A DNA stretch of 64,000 bases from the NCBI GenBank assembly GCA_938002605.1, contig CALLAF010000016.1, positions 1 through 64,000 on the forward strand, written 5' to 3'. Position 1 is the first letter of the stretch, and every line of letters begins with the position of its first letter. Both the position numbers and the translations under genes were made by a program. This DNA comes from an uncultured Paracoccaceae bacterium (GTDB lineage Bacteria; Pseudomonadota; Alphaproteobacteria; Rhodobacterales; Rhodobacteraceae). Under the pieces are notes generated by a model. That model did no database searches, had not been told where the DNA came from, and worked only from the letters and a program-made list of their open reading frames with translations. This document shows, one piece after another, positions 35,687 to 44,597 of this stretch.

Positions 35687-36778
35687 CTAACCCAAGCTTT
35701 GGGTGAATGCTTCCAAGACGGGGCGCGCATTTTTGACAACACGTGACATAAAGCGGATCTGTTTTTCGCGGGCAGGGACAGTGCGCGCGGGCAGGTTTTT
35801 TTTTTGGCGGGCGCGCAGGCCTGGGAAAATTAAGTCGATTTCTGCGACTGCGTCATTGCCAATTGCCGCATTGGCGTGGTCACCCAAATACAATGTTTCG
35901 GCCGGGGCATCCTCGGCCAGTATCACCTCGTGATCGTCTAGAAGAAAGTGGAAATACGCGATCTCACGGACGGAGGTATCAACGTAAATTCCGGGCAAAT
36001 CTGTCAACCGGATCGCAGCCAATAATATTTCGGCCTGCCCAAACATGCGCTGCGCGATCGGAGATCGGACCATCACGCGATGCTGGCGTGATACCAGTAA
36101 ATCGCGGGTTGGCAGACCATTGCCCAGCGCGCCCTGACAGATACGCACAGGCAAGAAACGTGCGTCTTCTTCGATCATCGTGGCGTCAACGGTACGGTGG
36201 CCAACCCAACGAATAGGTTTGGGTCCATTCTGCGTTGTGACCAATTGCCCGGCTTTCAAATCTCGGGCCAGTGCATATCCGGTCGGCGTTTTGATTCGTG
36301 TTTCACCGGCAAAACAAACAAGCAGCTCAACATTGTCCAAAATGGCGCCTGATCCATCGGCGTTGTCGCCGATTTCGGTAAACCGTATTGTGTAGTCTCC
36401 TGCGGCAGGAAATGTCACCACATCTGAGAATTCAATATAGGTCGATTGCACGGATGGCACGATGTCTTGCGTGAATATGACGACGCCATTGCTGTCCAAA
36501 ACCTCGACCTTGAAACCGTCGACGCCTAATGTGCCACTATCACGCAACGCGTAGTCGAAATTTAAATCGGCATCCCGTGCGCTGTCGACCGTAAAGGTCT
36601 GTTCCATAACAGTCACGTTTCCGGTGCCGCCATTAAGTTCGGCAACGCGGCTGTTGCCTGATCCAGAAATGTAGACCGATGACACGCGTGTCTCAATATC
36701 GGTGCCGGACCAACCAGTCGCACTCGTGTTAGTGCTACTTGAAAAGTCACCATTGATGATCAGGTTTGTCAGTGCCAT
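35687..36778 (-). CDS. Hint-domain protein with N-terminal beta-sandwich
   Basis: A 363-residue protein. Residues 1-150 look like a carbohydrate-binding-module-type jelly roll (NLIINGDFSSS, GWSGTDIE, DGSGAILDNVEL). The Hint_2 domain starts at Cys155 (CFAGETRIKTPTG), with LKAGQLVTTQNGPKPIRWVGHRTV and the SRQHRVMV block (His233). No classical signal peptide is present, so if secreted it would need a type I or other pathway. AAGGATC precedes the ATG on the minus strand. It is the second of three Hint proteins here. Confidence 0.85.
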   Translation of the reverse strand: MALTNLIINGDFSSSTNTSATGWSGTDIETRVSSVYISGSGNSRVAELNGGTGNVTVMEQTFTVDSARDADLNFDYALRDSGTLGVDGFKVEVLDSNGVVIFTQDIVPSVQSTYIEFSDVVTFPAAGDYTIRFTEIGDNADGSGAILDNVELLVCFAGETRIKTPTGYALARDLKAGQLVTTQNGPKPIRWVGHRTVDATMIEEDARFLPVRICQGALGNGLPTRDLLVSRQHRVMVRSPIAQRMFGQAEILLAAIRLTDLPGIYVDTSVREIAYFHFLLDDHEVILAEDAPAETLYLGDHANAAIGNDAVAEIDLIFPGLRARQKKNLPARTVPAREKQIRFMSRVVKNARPVLEAFTQSLG

Positions 36779-36929
36779 TTGATGATCCTTCGGCGACGGA
36801 ATTCTTTGTGAGAACTCTTAAACTGTTTTGAACGACTTAAAAGGTATTCAAAAGTACAAAGTAGGGGTCATTTATTTCACTTTTGACTGCTTTTGCCTAT
36901 TTGTTGGGCGGTGTTGTTTCATCACGGGC

Positions 36930-36958
36930 TTGACCTCTGCCTGCCATGTGACATGTAT
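36930..36958 (+). promoter_or_regulatory. Candidate sodB promoter
   Basis: TTGACC (36930-36935) and ATGTAT (36953-36958) are separated by 17 bases, placing a transcription start near 36965, about 30 bases before the sodB ATG. The -35 is good and the -10 is weak. Confidence 0.4.
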
Positions 36959-36993
36959 CACTACGTAAATTCGCAACGCAGAAAGAGAGCACC

Positions 36994-37593
36994 ATGGCTT
37001 TTGAACTTCCTGATCTTCCCTATGCACACGACGCACTTGCCGCCAAAGGCATGTCCGCTGAGACGCTCGAATTCCACAACGACCTGCACCACAATGCCTA
37101 TGTCACCAATGGCAATGCGGCAATTGCGGGTACTGAGTGGGAAGGCAAGAGCCTCGAAGAGATTATTGTTGGCACCTATGATGCGACTTCGGTTGCGCAA
37201 AACGGCATCTTCAACAACATCTCTCAGCTTTGGAACCACAACCAGTTCTGGGAAATGATGGGCCCAGACGGCAATGCAATGCCAACCGAGCTGGAAAAAG
37301 CATTGGTTGAAAGCTTTGGTTCTGTCGACGAATTCAAAAAACAGTTTTCTGCCGCTGGTGCCGGCCAGTTCGGGTCAGGTTGGTGCTGGTTGGTGAAAGA
37401 TACCGACGGCGCACTGAAAGTGACAAAAACAGAAAACGGCGTGAACCCGCTGTGCTTTGGTCAAACAGCACTGCTGGGCTGCGATGTTTGGGAACACTCC
37501 TACTACATCGATTTCCGTAACAAACGCCCTGTTTACCTGACCAATTTCTTGGACAATCTGGTGAACTGGGAAAATGTTGCAGGCCGCCTGTAA
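36994..37593 (+). CDS. sodB: Superoxide dismutase [Fe/Mn]
   Basis: A 199-residue cytoplasmic superoxide dismutase. Metal ligands are seen in LEFHNDLHHNAYV, SQLWNHNQFWEMM and the C-terminal DVWEHSYYIDF. The GAGQFGSGWCWLV region and overall length fit the iron-type, SodB-like branch, but metal choice cannot be fixed by eye. AAAGAGAG is the ribosome-binding site. It is a single-gene unit with its own promoter and a strong terminator. Confidence 0.96.
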   Translation: MAFELPDLPYAHDALAAKGMSAETLEFHNDLHHNAYVTNGNAAIAGTEWEGKSLEEIIVGTYDATSVAQNGIFNNISQLWNHNQFWEMMGPDGNAMPTELEKALVESFGSVDEFKKQFSAAGAGQFGSGWCWLVKDTDGALKVTKTENGVNPLCFGQTALLGCDVWEHSYYIDFRNKRPVYLTNFLDNLVNWENVAGRL

Positions 37594-37618
37594 CTTTCGC
37601 TTTTAAAGCTATCGAAAA

Positions 37619-37650
37619 GGCCCGTCGCGTATATCGCGGCGGGCCTTTTT
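37619..37650 (+). terminator. Terminator after sodB
   Basis: An 11-bp stem (37619-37629 with 37635-37645, one mismatch) around TATAT is followed by TTTTT. A clear rho-independent terminator. Confidence 0.9.
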
Positions 37651-37862
37651 CTTGAAAACGCCACTGCGCGTACCTATATCTATTTAGCTAGATCATTCTA
37701 ACCAAACAATTTTCCTAAGCGCAGACCATGCGCGCATCTAGCCCGTGCCGCGCCGTTTTGCGCGCAGGCACCATCCGACACACGTCATACCCGCCGCTGC
37801 GCTGATCTGCGCAGCGCCCGTATTTGCGCGCCGTGTCGTAACCATTTTGAAAGGAGCTTTCT

Positions 37863-38831
37863 TTGCTTTTATTGCGTAGTATTCCTCTGTCGTTTTCGAT
37901 CTTGTGGCGGTTCGTGCTTGTGCTGCCCTTTTGGATTGTCGCCTACACGGCGATGACGCTTTTCTTTGTGTTTGGCACATTTCCAGCAATGTTGGGCATT
38001 CCGGTGATCGGCGTTCTTGGATACCTTGTGTTTGCAATTGTCGTGCCGATTATGTTCGCGATGATTTCGATGCATCCCTATTTGATCGGGACAAGATTTG
38101 GCCTGCGGTCGCTAGGGTTTCGTACCAAAAATTCGCAACAACGGCTGTTTGCTGGCGCGGCTGGCTACGGACTGTTTGAAACGGTCATTGTTGGGGCGTT
38201 GCTTGCGGTTGTGACCAGCGTTTCAGCATTCGTAGTCTCGGGGCAGCTTGGGATCAGTGCGGCTGACGCGCCTGATGGTCCGGTTGGTCAGCTGTCAACC
38301 GATATCGCTTTGGGCACCCTGACGTTTGTGTCGTTGCTGAGCAGTCTTATCGTGATGGCCATGCGCGCGGCTTTGTTGCCTGCGCTTGCAAATTTTGTCG
38401 CGGGCACAAACCCAAAGGGGATCCGTTTTTCGAACTTTGATGGCTTTGGTGCTGGTTTTGGCGTCATGTTTTTATTGATGCTGATGATTACCGGGCTTAC
38501 GGCGGCGACAGGGTATTTTGTCGTTGGGGTCGTGTCGTTTCTGGATTTCTCGACGGTCCTGCGTGAAAAGCTGGACGACGTGATTTTCATTTTGTCCGGT
38601 AAAAAGGATGCCGCCTTTACTCTGCGCCATGCGGTGACTGTGTCTGGGGCAATCTTGTTTGCGATTTGGGTGTTTTGTTTGCAGTGCGCGGGGGCGGCAT
38701 TGAGCTATGAAAGACGCGCCCTTCAGGCGCAAGCGGAACGCGCGGCATACCAAGACAAAAGGGAGCGTGATCAGCAAGATATCGGTGCGCTTTTGCGCGA
38801 ACGTATGGCTAAAAATAATGCACGAAAGTAA
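37863..38831 (+). CDS. Uncharacterised multi-pass membrane protein (TTG start)
   Basis: A 322-residue integral membrane protein with about six hydrophobic segments and a charged, coiled-coil-prone C-terminal tail (QAQAERAAYQDKRERDQQD). It starts at TTG 37863, supported by a perfect AAGGAG (37851-37856) six bases upstream. I do not recognise the family. The arrangement does not suggest a transporter type. It stands alone between sodB and the dehydratase gene. The 269-base gap upstream holds the sodB terminator and no other structure I can support. Confidence 0.75.
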   Translation: MLLLRSIPLSFSILWRFVLVLPFWIVAYTAMTLFFVFGTFPAMLGIPVIGVLGYLVFAIVVPIMFAMISMHPYLIGTRFGLRSLGFRTKNSQQRLFAGAAGYGLFETVIVGALLAVVTSVSAFVVSGQLGISAADAPDGPVGQLSTDIALGTLTFVSLLSSLIVMAMRAALLPALANFVAGTNPKGIRFSNFDGFGAGFGVMFLLMLMITGLTAATGYFVVGVVSFLDFSTVLREKLDDVIFILSGKKDAAFTLRHAVTVSGAILFAIWVFCLQCAGAALSYERRALQAQAERAAYQDKRERDQQDIGALLRERMAKNNARK

Positions 38832-38941
38832 GGTGTTATGGCGATTTTTGTCGCGCCACAGGCGGCCCCTGTTCACTTCATGTGTAGACAATGAATAGGG
38901 GCCGTGAAACAGTCGCTTGAACTCTCCAATATCGGTGTGTG

Positions 38942-39919
38942 ATGTCCATTCCAAATCTGTCGGCGATTGATACGGCTGCCAAGCAGTTAGACGGGGTTTT
39001 GCTGAAAACGCCCATCCTCCCATTGGCCGCGGCGCGCTGGGAAAACGTCTTGCCTGATTGCGCAAGCGTCACGGTTAAGCTGGAGCTGTTTCAGCAGGCC
39101 GGATCGTTTAAGGCGCGTGGGGCCTATCTTGGCATTCTACAACTTGATGCGGATCAGCGCGCCGCTGGCGTCGTGGCCGCAAGCGGTGGCAATCATGCAC
39201 TAGCCGTATCTTGGGCGGCAAAGGCGGCAGGTGTCGATGCGTTGATTTACATGCCGCGCGCGGTTGATCCATCGCGCATAACCGGTTGCGAGGCGCTGGG
39301 CGCGACAGTGCAGCTATATGATACGATGGCGGATGCCTTTGCGGCGATGAACGCCTATGCGGATGGGGGGCGCACGCTGATGCATCCGTTTGAGGGGGCA
39401 CATATGACCTTAGGGGCGGCAACTTGCGGTTTGGAATACCATCGCCAAGCCCCGCAGGTTGACACCCATGTCGTGCCCATCGGCGGCGGCGGTCTGATTT
39501 CGGGCATGGCTTGCGCGATTAAACAGCTCAAACCCACCGCAATGGTCATTGGGGTCGAACCATTTGGTGCAGATAGCATGTACCAAAGCTTTGCCAAAGG
39601 TGCGCCTACTACATTGGAGCATATCGATACGATCGCCGATAGCCTTGGGGCGCCCTATGCGATGCCTTATTCGTACGGCATTGCCGCCAAATATGTTGAT
39701 CGGATTGTGCGTGTCGCAGATGATGAGATGCTGCGCGCGATGAACCACTATCAACGCAACCTACGGATCACTGCCGAACCAGCCTGTGCTGCGTCATTGG
39801 CTGCTATTCTTGGGCCATTGCGCGATGATCTTCAGGGGCGACATGTCGGGATCATCGCCTGCGGATCAAATATTTCGTTGACCCGATATGCAGAGTTGAT
39901 GGGCGAATTGGCCCAATGA
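38942..39919 (+). CDS. Threonine/serine dehydratase family protein
   Basis: A 325-residue PLP-dependent fold-type II enzyme. The Schiff-base lysine lies in QQAGSFKARGA, with SGGNHALA, the glycine-rich cofactor loop GGGGLISG and CGSNIS. There is no C-terminal ACT domain, so it resembles catabolic (unregulated) threonine dehydratases or serine racemase/hydroxyaspartate dehydratase types. Exact substrate uncertain. ATG 38942 is preceded by a GTG codon that might also be used. It is coupled by ATGA to the RarD-like transporter. Confidence 0.88.
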   Translation: MSIPNLSAIDTAAKQLDGVLLKTPILPLAAARWENVLPDCASVTVKLELFQQAGSFKARGAYLGILQLDADQRAAGVVAASGGNHALAVSWAAKAAGVDALIYMPRAVDPSRITGCEALGATVQLYDTMADAFAAMNAYADGGRTLMHPFEGAHMTLGAATCGLEYHRQAPQVDTHVVPIGGGGLISGMACAIKQLKPTAMVIGVEPFGADSMYQSFAKGAPTTLEHIDTIADSLGAPYAMPYSYGIAAKYVDRIVRVADDEMLRAMNHYQRNLRITAEPACAASLAAILGPLRDDLQGRHVGIIACGSNISLTRYAELMGELAQ

Positions 39920-40854
39920 CGGAAACGGGCAAAGGGATCATTGCCATCATCGCGACCTGTGTGATCTGGGGGCTATCGCCGATATATTACAAGGCCTTGT
40001 CGCATGTGCCCCCGCTAGAGGTGTTGTCGCACCGTGCACTTTGGTCCTTTCTTTTCTTTGCTGTGATTTTGCTCGTTCAAGGACGCATGGCACAGATGTT
40101 TGCGTTGCTTCGCGCGCAAAAGATGCTGATGCTGTTTACCGCTTTGATGATTTCTGCAAATTGGTTTATTTTCATCCTGTCTTCCCAAATTGACAGATCG
40201 ACCGAGGCCAGTGTCGGCTATTACATCTATCCGCTTTTGTCGGTGTTGATCGGACGCTTTGTGTTAGGCGAAGCCTTGAGCCCATTCAAATGGCTGGCAA
40301 TCTTGCTGGTTTTGGCAGCGGTTACGGTTTTGACGGTGGGGCTTGGGACGATCCCGATTGTTGCGCTGTCGCTGGCAGGTACGTTTGCGATCTACGGGCT
40401 GATCAAAAAAGGCATCTCAGCGGGTCCTATGTTGACAGTCGCGGCTGAGGTCACGCTTGTTTTACCACTTGCTGTCGTTTGGCTCGTTGGCGTGCATTTC
40501 GCCGGGTTCGAAGGATTTCGCAACGGGGCAGGCGGCGCATTCGACAGCAACCTATCCGACAGCTTGATGCTGATGTTTGCGGGGCCGATTACGTCTATTC
40601 CACTGCTAATGTTCAGCTATGGCGCGCGCCGGGTATCAATGGCGACAACCGGCATCGCGTTTTATATCAATCCGACCCTGCAATTTTTGGTCGCGGTGCT
40701 TGTCTTTTCTGAACCATTCGGCACCGTGCATATGATCGCTTTTCCAATGATTTGGGGCGGGGTGATTATCTATTCAGTCACGGCCTTGCGTCAGGAAAGG
40801 GCCTCGCGCAAACGGGTTTCAAGTGCGGCGACATCGGGCACAATAGTGACATAG
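39916..40854 (+). CDS. EamA/RarD-type transporter
   Basis: A 312-residue, ten-helix drug/metabolite transporter. The N-terminus GIIAIIATCVIWGLSPIYYKALSHVPPLEVLSHRALWS is split in my reading into GIIAIIATCVIWGLSPIYYK and the following PPLEVLSHRALWS, both hallmarks of the RarD group. The substrate is unknown; amino-acid or metabolite efflux is plausible given coupling to the dehydratase gene. Its last 64 bases overlap the convergent LOG gene. Confidence 0.9.
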   Translation: MTETGKGIIAIIATCVIWGLSPIYYKALSHVPPLEVLSHRALWSFLFFAVILLVQGRMAQMFALLRAQKMLMLFTALMISANWFIFILSSQIDRSTEASVGYYIYPLLSVLIGRFVLGEALSPFKWLAILLVLAAVTVLTVGLGTIPIVALSLAGTFAIYGLIKKGISAGPMLTVAAEVTLVLPLAVVWLVGVHFAGFEGFRNGAGGAFDSNLSDSLMLMFAGPITSIPLLMFSYGARRVSMATTGIAFYINPTLQFLVAVLVFSEPFGTVHMIAFPMIWGGVIIYSVTALRQERASRKRVSSAATSGTIVT

Positions 40855-41348
40855 GACAAGATATCATCGCCTGCGAACCCTTGCGCCACGACATGTTCGA
40901 GTAGCCCCCACAACGGGTCCCAAAACCCGTCAATATTCAGCAAGACAATCGGCTTGGCGTGCAAATTCAGCTGTCGCCATGTCAGCGCTTCAAAGAATTC
41001 ATCCAGTGATCCTGCGCCGCCCGGTAAAACCACCACCGCATCGGCATTCATAAACATCACTTTTTTGCGTTCATGCATCGTTTCGGTGATGACAAAGCTA
41101 TCAAGATCGCGTTTGCCGACCTCCCAATCCAACAAATGCGTTGGGATAACACCAAAGGTCTTACCGTCAGCGGCTTGCACCGCGTTTGCGACCCGCCCCA
41201 TTAGCCCGACATCGCCCGCGCCATAAACCAAGCGCCAATCGTTGCGTACCAGCATTTTGCCTGTGGCTTCGGCGGCGTTTGCATAGGCAGCGGATACCCC
41301 ATTGCGCGAGCCGCAATAGACGCAGACAGATTTTGGAAATGTAGACAT
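40791..41348 (-). CDS. LOG-family protein (TIGR00730)
   Basis: A 185-residue Rossmann-fold protein with the PGGAGSLDEFFEAL signature of the LOG family (cytokinin riboside 5'-monophosphate phosphoribohydrolase) and VYCGSRNG at the N-terminus. In bacteria it hydrolyses nucleoside monophosphates to base and ribose phosphate. Physiological role here unknown. Its 3' end lies in the coding region of the RarD-like transporter. Confidence 0.92.
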   Translation of the reverse strand: MSTFPKSVCVYCGSRNGVSAAYANAAEATGKMLVRNDWRLVYGAGDVGLMGRVANAVQAADGKTFGVIPTHLLDWEVGKRDLDSFVITETMHERKKVMFMNADAVVVLPGGAGSLDEFFEALTWRQLNLHAKPIVLLNIDGFWDPLWGLLEHVVAQGFAGDDILSYVTIVPDVAALETRLREALS

Positions 41349-41459
41349 AAGGACCCTTTTTGTGCAGCTTCACTTTGACGCCCGAATGTGGCGTGGTTAC
41401 GGTGGCCTAACCATGTGCGGTGGGGGCGCCGAATACAATGGCCTGTGAGGGGAAAAGAC

Positions 41460-42641
41460 GTGACCGAAGCATCCAAATCTAATGTTGTGCGGCTTGCGCT
41501 TGGCGCGATTGCCATTGTCGCCGTCTGGGCGGTTAGCTTGGTGTTCGGGCCTGAACGCGGAACCTCCGATCCTATCGCGCAGGCGGACAGCCCGGCAAAC
41601 GCCGCCCCAGCTGAAGAGATCGCGCAAGTCACCCCAGAAGAAGCCGCAGCACCCCAAGGCCCCCAATTTGATACATTTCGTGTTGAAACGGATGGGGCAA
41701 TGGTGATTGCAGGTCGCGCAGATCCGGGACAAGAGATTGCGATCATGCTTGGTGGCACCGAATTAGAACGCGTGACCGCTGATGGCGCGGGCAATTTCGT
41801 GGCTTTGCCGATGGCGGGGGTGTCAGATGCGCCGCGTAGCTTGACGCTTGTCGCGGATCCTGATGCCGCGGCGCTGCGATCTGAAACCAGCTATATTGTG
41901 GCCCCGATCGCCGCACCTGCGCCCGTCGTGGCACAGCTTGCAGCGCCCGAATTGCCAAACCAAACAGCCGCGCCACAATCACCGACGACGACACCAGCGC
42001 AAACCGACAGTGCGACCCAGCCTGCTGCACCTGCCGCACCTGCGGCGCCAGAAGTTGCTGCAGCGCCAATTGCGGCCCCTGAACCTCCGGCAGCGCCAAC
42101 AGTGCTTCAGGCCGATGCGCAAGGGGTGCGCGTGGTGCAATCTGGACCAGAGCTTCCCGCGCCAAATGTCGGTTTGGATGCAATTACCTATGACCCCGCA
42201 GGCGAAGTGCAATTGTCAGGCCGCGCGGTTGGCGACGGGGCGGTTCAAATCTACCTTGATAATGAACCCGTGACGACATCACCGGTGACCGAAGGTGGCG
42301 ATTGGCAGATTGATCTGCCTGAAATCGAAACCGGGATCTATACTTTGCGCGTTGATGAGGTCGATAGCGCAGGCGATGTTGTATCGCGGCTGGAAACTCC
42401 GTTTAAACGCGAAGAAGCGGCAGAAGTGGCCGCTGTGTTAGCTGAAGAAACCAGCGCTGATGGGTTTGAGGTTGCGGTACGCACCGTACAACCGGGGGCG
42501 ACGCTTTGGGCGATTGCGGAAGAGAGCCTTGGTAATGGTGTCTACTATGTGCAGGTTTATGAGGCGAATAGCGACCTGATCCGCGATCCTGATTTGATTT
42601 ATCCGGGGCAAATTTTTCGGATGCCAGAGGTCAACCAATAG
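41460..42641 (+). CDS. LysM-domain envelope protein
   Basis: A 393-residue protein. An N-terminal membrane anchor (VVRLALGAIAIVAVWAVSLVF) is followed by an Ig-like module (FRVETDGAMVIAGRADPGQE), a long Ala/Pro/Thr-rich linker (about residues 165-225), a second Ig-like module (ITYDPAGEVQLSGRAVGDG) and a C-terminal LysM (VQPGATLWAIAEESLG..LIYPGQIFRMPE). It likely binds peptidoglycan from the inner membrane. GTG 41460 is chosen with GAGGGGAAAA upstream. An ATG at 41388 would lie far ahead of the conserved start. Confidence 0.85.
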   Translation: MTEASKSNVVRLALGAIAIVAVWAVSLVFGPERGTSDPIAQADSPANAAPAEEIAQVTPEEAAAPQGPQFDTFRVETDGAMVIAGRADPGQEIAIMLGGTELERVTADGAGNFVALPMAGVSDAPRSLTLVADPDAAALRSETSYIVAPIAAPAPVVAQLAAPELPNQTAAPQSPTTTPAQTDSATQPAAPAAPAAPEVAAAPIAAPEPPAAPTVLQADAQGVRVVQSGPELPAPNVGLDAITYDPAGEVQLSGRAVGDGAVQIYLDNEPVTTSPVTEGGDWQIDLPEIETGIYTLRVDEVDSAGDVVSRLETPFKREEAAEVAAVLAEETSADGFEVAVRTVQPGATLWAIAEESLGNGVYYVQVYEANSDLIRDPDLIYPGQIFRMPEVNQ

Positions 42642-42668
42642 GCAAAGCCCACTGGTAATCAGGCAGGG

Positions 42669-42692
42669 GGCAGCCTAAGTAAGGGGGCTGCC
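42669..42692 (+). repeat. Hairpin in the leader of the Atm1-type gene
   Basis: GGCAGCC (42669-42675) and GGCTGCC (42686-42692) form a perfect 7-bp stem with a 10-base loop, ending just upstream of CCGGAG and the ATG at 42708. No T-tract. It could be a weak terminator for the LysM gene or affect ribosome access. Confidence 0.4.
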
Positions 42693-42707
42693 AGCCGGAG
42701 TGCCAAC

Positions 42708-44528
42708 ATGCGTCATTTAGCGACAACATCTGCCAACCTTGATGATACTCAAGTGAAAGGCTGGGATGTTATTCGGCGCGTCATGCCTTACTTGTGGCCG
42801 CAGTCCGAAACATGGGTGAAACGCCGCGTTGTACTGGCGCTGGCGATCTTGTTCACGGCCAAGATGATCGCGGTCACAACGCCGCTTTTTTATAAACAAG
42901 CCGTCGATGCATTGGCCCCCGAAGGCGCATCTGCTGCGGCCTTTTTGGGATTTGGGGCGGTTGGGTTGACCTTATCTTACGGGATCGCGCGGTTGATGAC
43001 CGTGGGGTTTCAGCAATTGCGCGATGTGGTGTTTACGCCGGTTGGGCAACGTGCGTTGCGTCAGCTCGCGCTTGAGACATTCACCCATATCCATCGCCTG
43101 TCCATGCGCTATCATATCATGCGCAAGACCGGCGGGTTGAGCCGTGTGATTGAACGCGGTGTCAAGGGCGTCGAATTCTTACTGCGCTTCTTATTGTTTA
43201 GCATAGGGCCGCTGATCCTTGAGTTGTTGATGATCGCTACGGTTTTGTTTTTCTTGTTTGATGTCTGGTATTTGGCAGTCGTTTTTGTGACGATTTCGCT
43301 GTATATTTTGTTTACTTTCAAGGTCACAGAATGGCGCGTCAAGATCCGCAAGATCATGAACGAGCAAGACACTGACGCTAACCAAAAGGCGATTGATAGC
43401 CTGCTGAATTTTGAGACCGTGAAGTATTTTGGGGCCGAAAAATGGGAGGCCAACCGCTATGATGCGGCGATGGCGGAATACCAAAAGGCGGCGGTGCGCA
43501 CCAATTATTCGCTCGCGTTTTTGAATTTTGGCCAGTCAGTTTTGATCACCAGCGGCCTAGTGGCTGTGATGGTTATGGCGGCGATTGGGGTGCAAAACGG
43601 CAGTCTAACTGTCGGTGATTTCGTCATGGTGAACGCCTATATGATCCAGATCACCATGCCGTTGAATTTTCTGGGCACTGTTTACCGCGAAATTCGCCAA
43701 GCGCTGATTGATATGGGGGATATGTTTGATCTTCTCGAACAGCCCGCCGAAGTACAAGATAAGCCCGGTGCAAATGCGCTCGACGTCCAAGGCGGGCAGG
43801 TCACCTTGGAAAACGTCGCCTTTGGCTATGATGCCGCGCGTCCGATTCTAAAGGGGATCAATCTGACGGTTGAACCGGGGCAAACGGTGGCGATTGTCGG
43901 CTCTTCTGGGTCTGGAAAATCGACTATCGGGCGGCTGTTGTTTCGGTTTTATGATGTGAACGGCGGCGCGATGAAAATCGACGGGCAGGACCTGCGTGAC
44001 GTGACCCAAGAAAGCTTGCACGCGCAAATTGGCGTGGTTCCGCAGGACACGGTGCTATTTAACGATACCATCCACTATAATATTGCATATGGCCGCCCCG
44101 GCGCGCGCGAGGATGAGATCATCGCAGCCGCAAAGGCCGCTAAAATTCATGACTTTGTGACCAGTTTGCCCGATGGTTATCAGACCAGCGTTGGGGAACG
44201 CGGATTGAAGCTTTCCGGCGGTGAAAAGCAGCGGGTGGGCATCGCGCGCACCTTGCTCAAAAACCCGCCGATCCTTTTGTTGGACGAGGCCACATCGGCG
44301 CTGGATACCCAGACTGAAATGGAAATTCAGGCGGAACTCAAGGCTATGGGGCGGGGCCGGACTGTGATCACTATTGCGCACCGCCTGTCGACCATTGCGG
44401 ATGCGGATCAGATCGTGGTGCTTGAAAACGGTATCATCGTTGAACAAGGCAAACATGACGAATTGCTTGCTAGGTCAGGGCGTTACGCGCATTTATGGAA
44501 CCGACAGTCCGAAGATAATGCTGCCTGA
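42708..44528 (+). CDS. Atm1-type ABC exporter
   Basis: A 606-residue half-transporter with an N-terminal six-helix membrane domain and a C-terminal ATPase. Walker A GSSGSGKST, signature LSGGEKQRVGIART, Walker B ILLLDEATSALD and H-loop IAHRLS are intact. The membrane part (MRYHIMRKTGGLSRVIERGVKGVEFLL, read as MRYHIMRKTGGLSRVIERG then VKGVEFLL) matches the Atm1/ABCB7 family, which exports glutathione conjugates and is linked to Fe-S and heavy-metal homeostasis. Probably a homodimer in the inner membrane. Confidence 0.93.
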   Translation: MRHLATTSANLDDTQVKGWDVIRRVMPYLWPQSETWVKRRVVLALAILFTAKMIAVTTPLFYKQAVDALAPEGASAAAFLGFGAVGLTLSYGIARLMTVGFQQLRDVVFTPVGQRALRQLALETFTHIHRLSMRYHIMRKTGGLSRVIERGVKGVEFLLRFLLFSIGPLILELLMIATVLFFLFDVWYLAVVFVTISLYILFTFKVTEWRVKIRKIMNEQDTDANQKAIDSLLNFETVKYFGAEKWEANRYDAAMAEYQKAAVRTNYSLAFLNFGQSVLITSGLVAVMVMAAIGVQNGSLTVGDFVMVNAYMIQITMPLNFLGTVYREIRQALIDMGDMFDLLEQPAEVQDKPGANALDVQGGQVTLENVAFGYDAARPILKGINLTVEPGQTVAIVGSSGSGKSTIGRLLFRFYDVNGGAMKIDGQDLRDVTQESLHAQIGVVPQDTVLFNDTIHYNIAYGRPGAREDEIIAAAKAAKIHDFVTSLPDGYQTSVGERGLKLSGGEKQRVGIARTLLKNPPILLLDEATSALDTQTEMEIQAELKAMGRGRTVITIAHRLSTIADADQIVVLENGIIVEQGKHDELLARSGRYAHLWNRQSEDNAA

Positions 44529-44597
44529 TACGGTGATTGTAAAACGCGCAAATTGCGCTTACTGATAAGGAAATTCCATACCATATCAGGTTTTCCA

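Noticed and set aside
35797-35807. A run of about ten T residues as a terminator
   Set aside because: It is in-frame lysine-coding sequence of the Hint protein on the minus strand, with no GC-rich stem before it.
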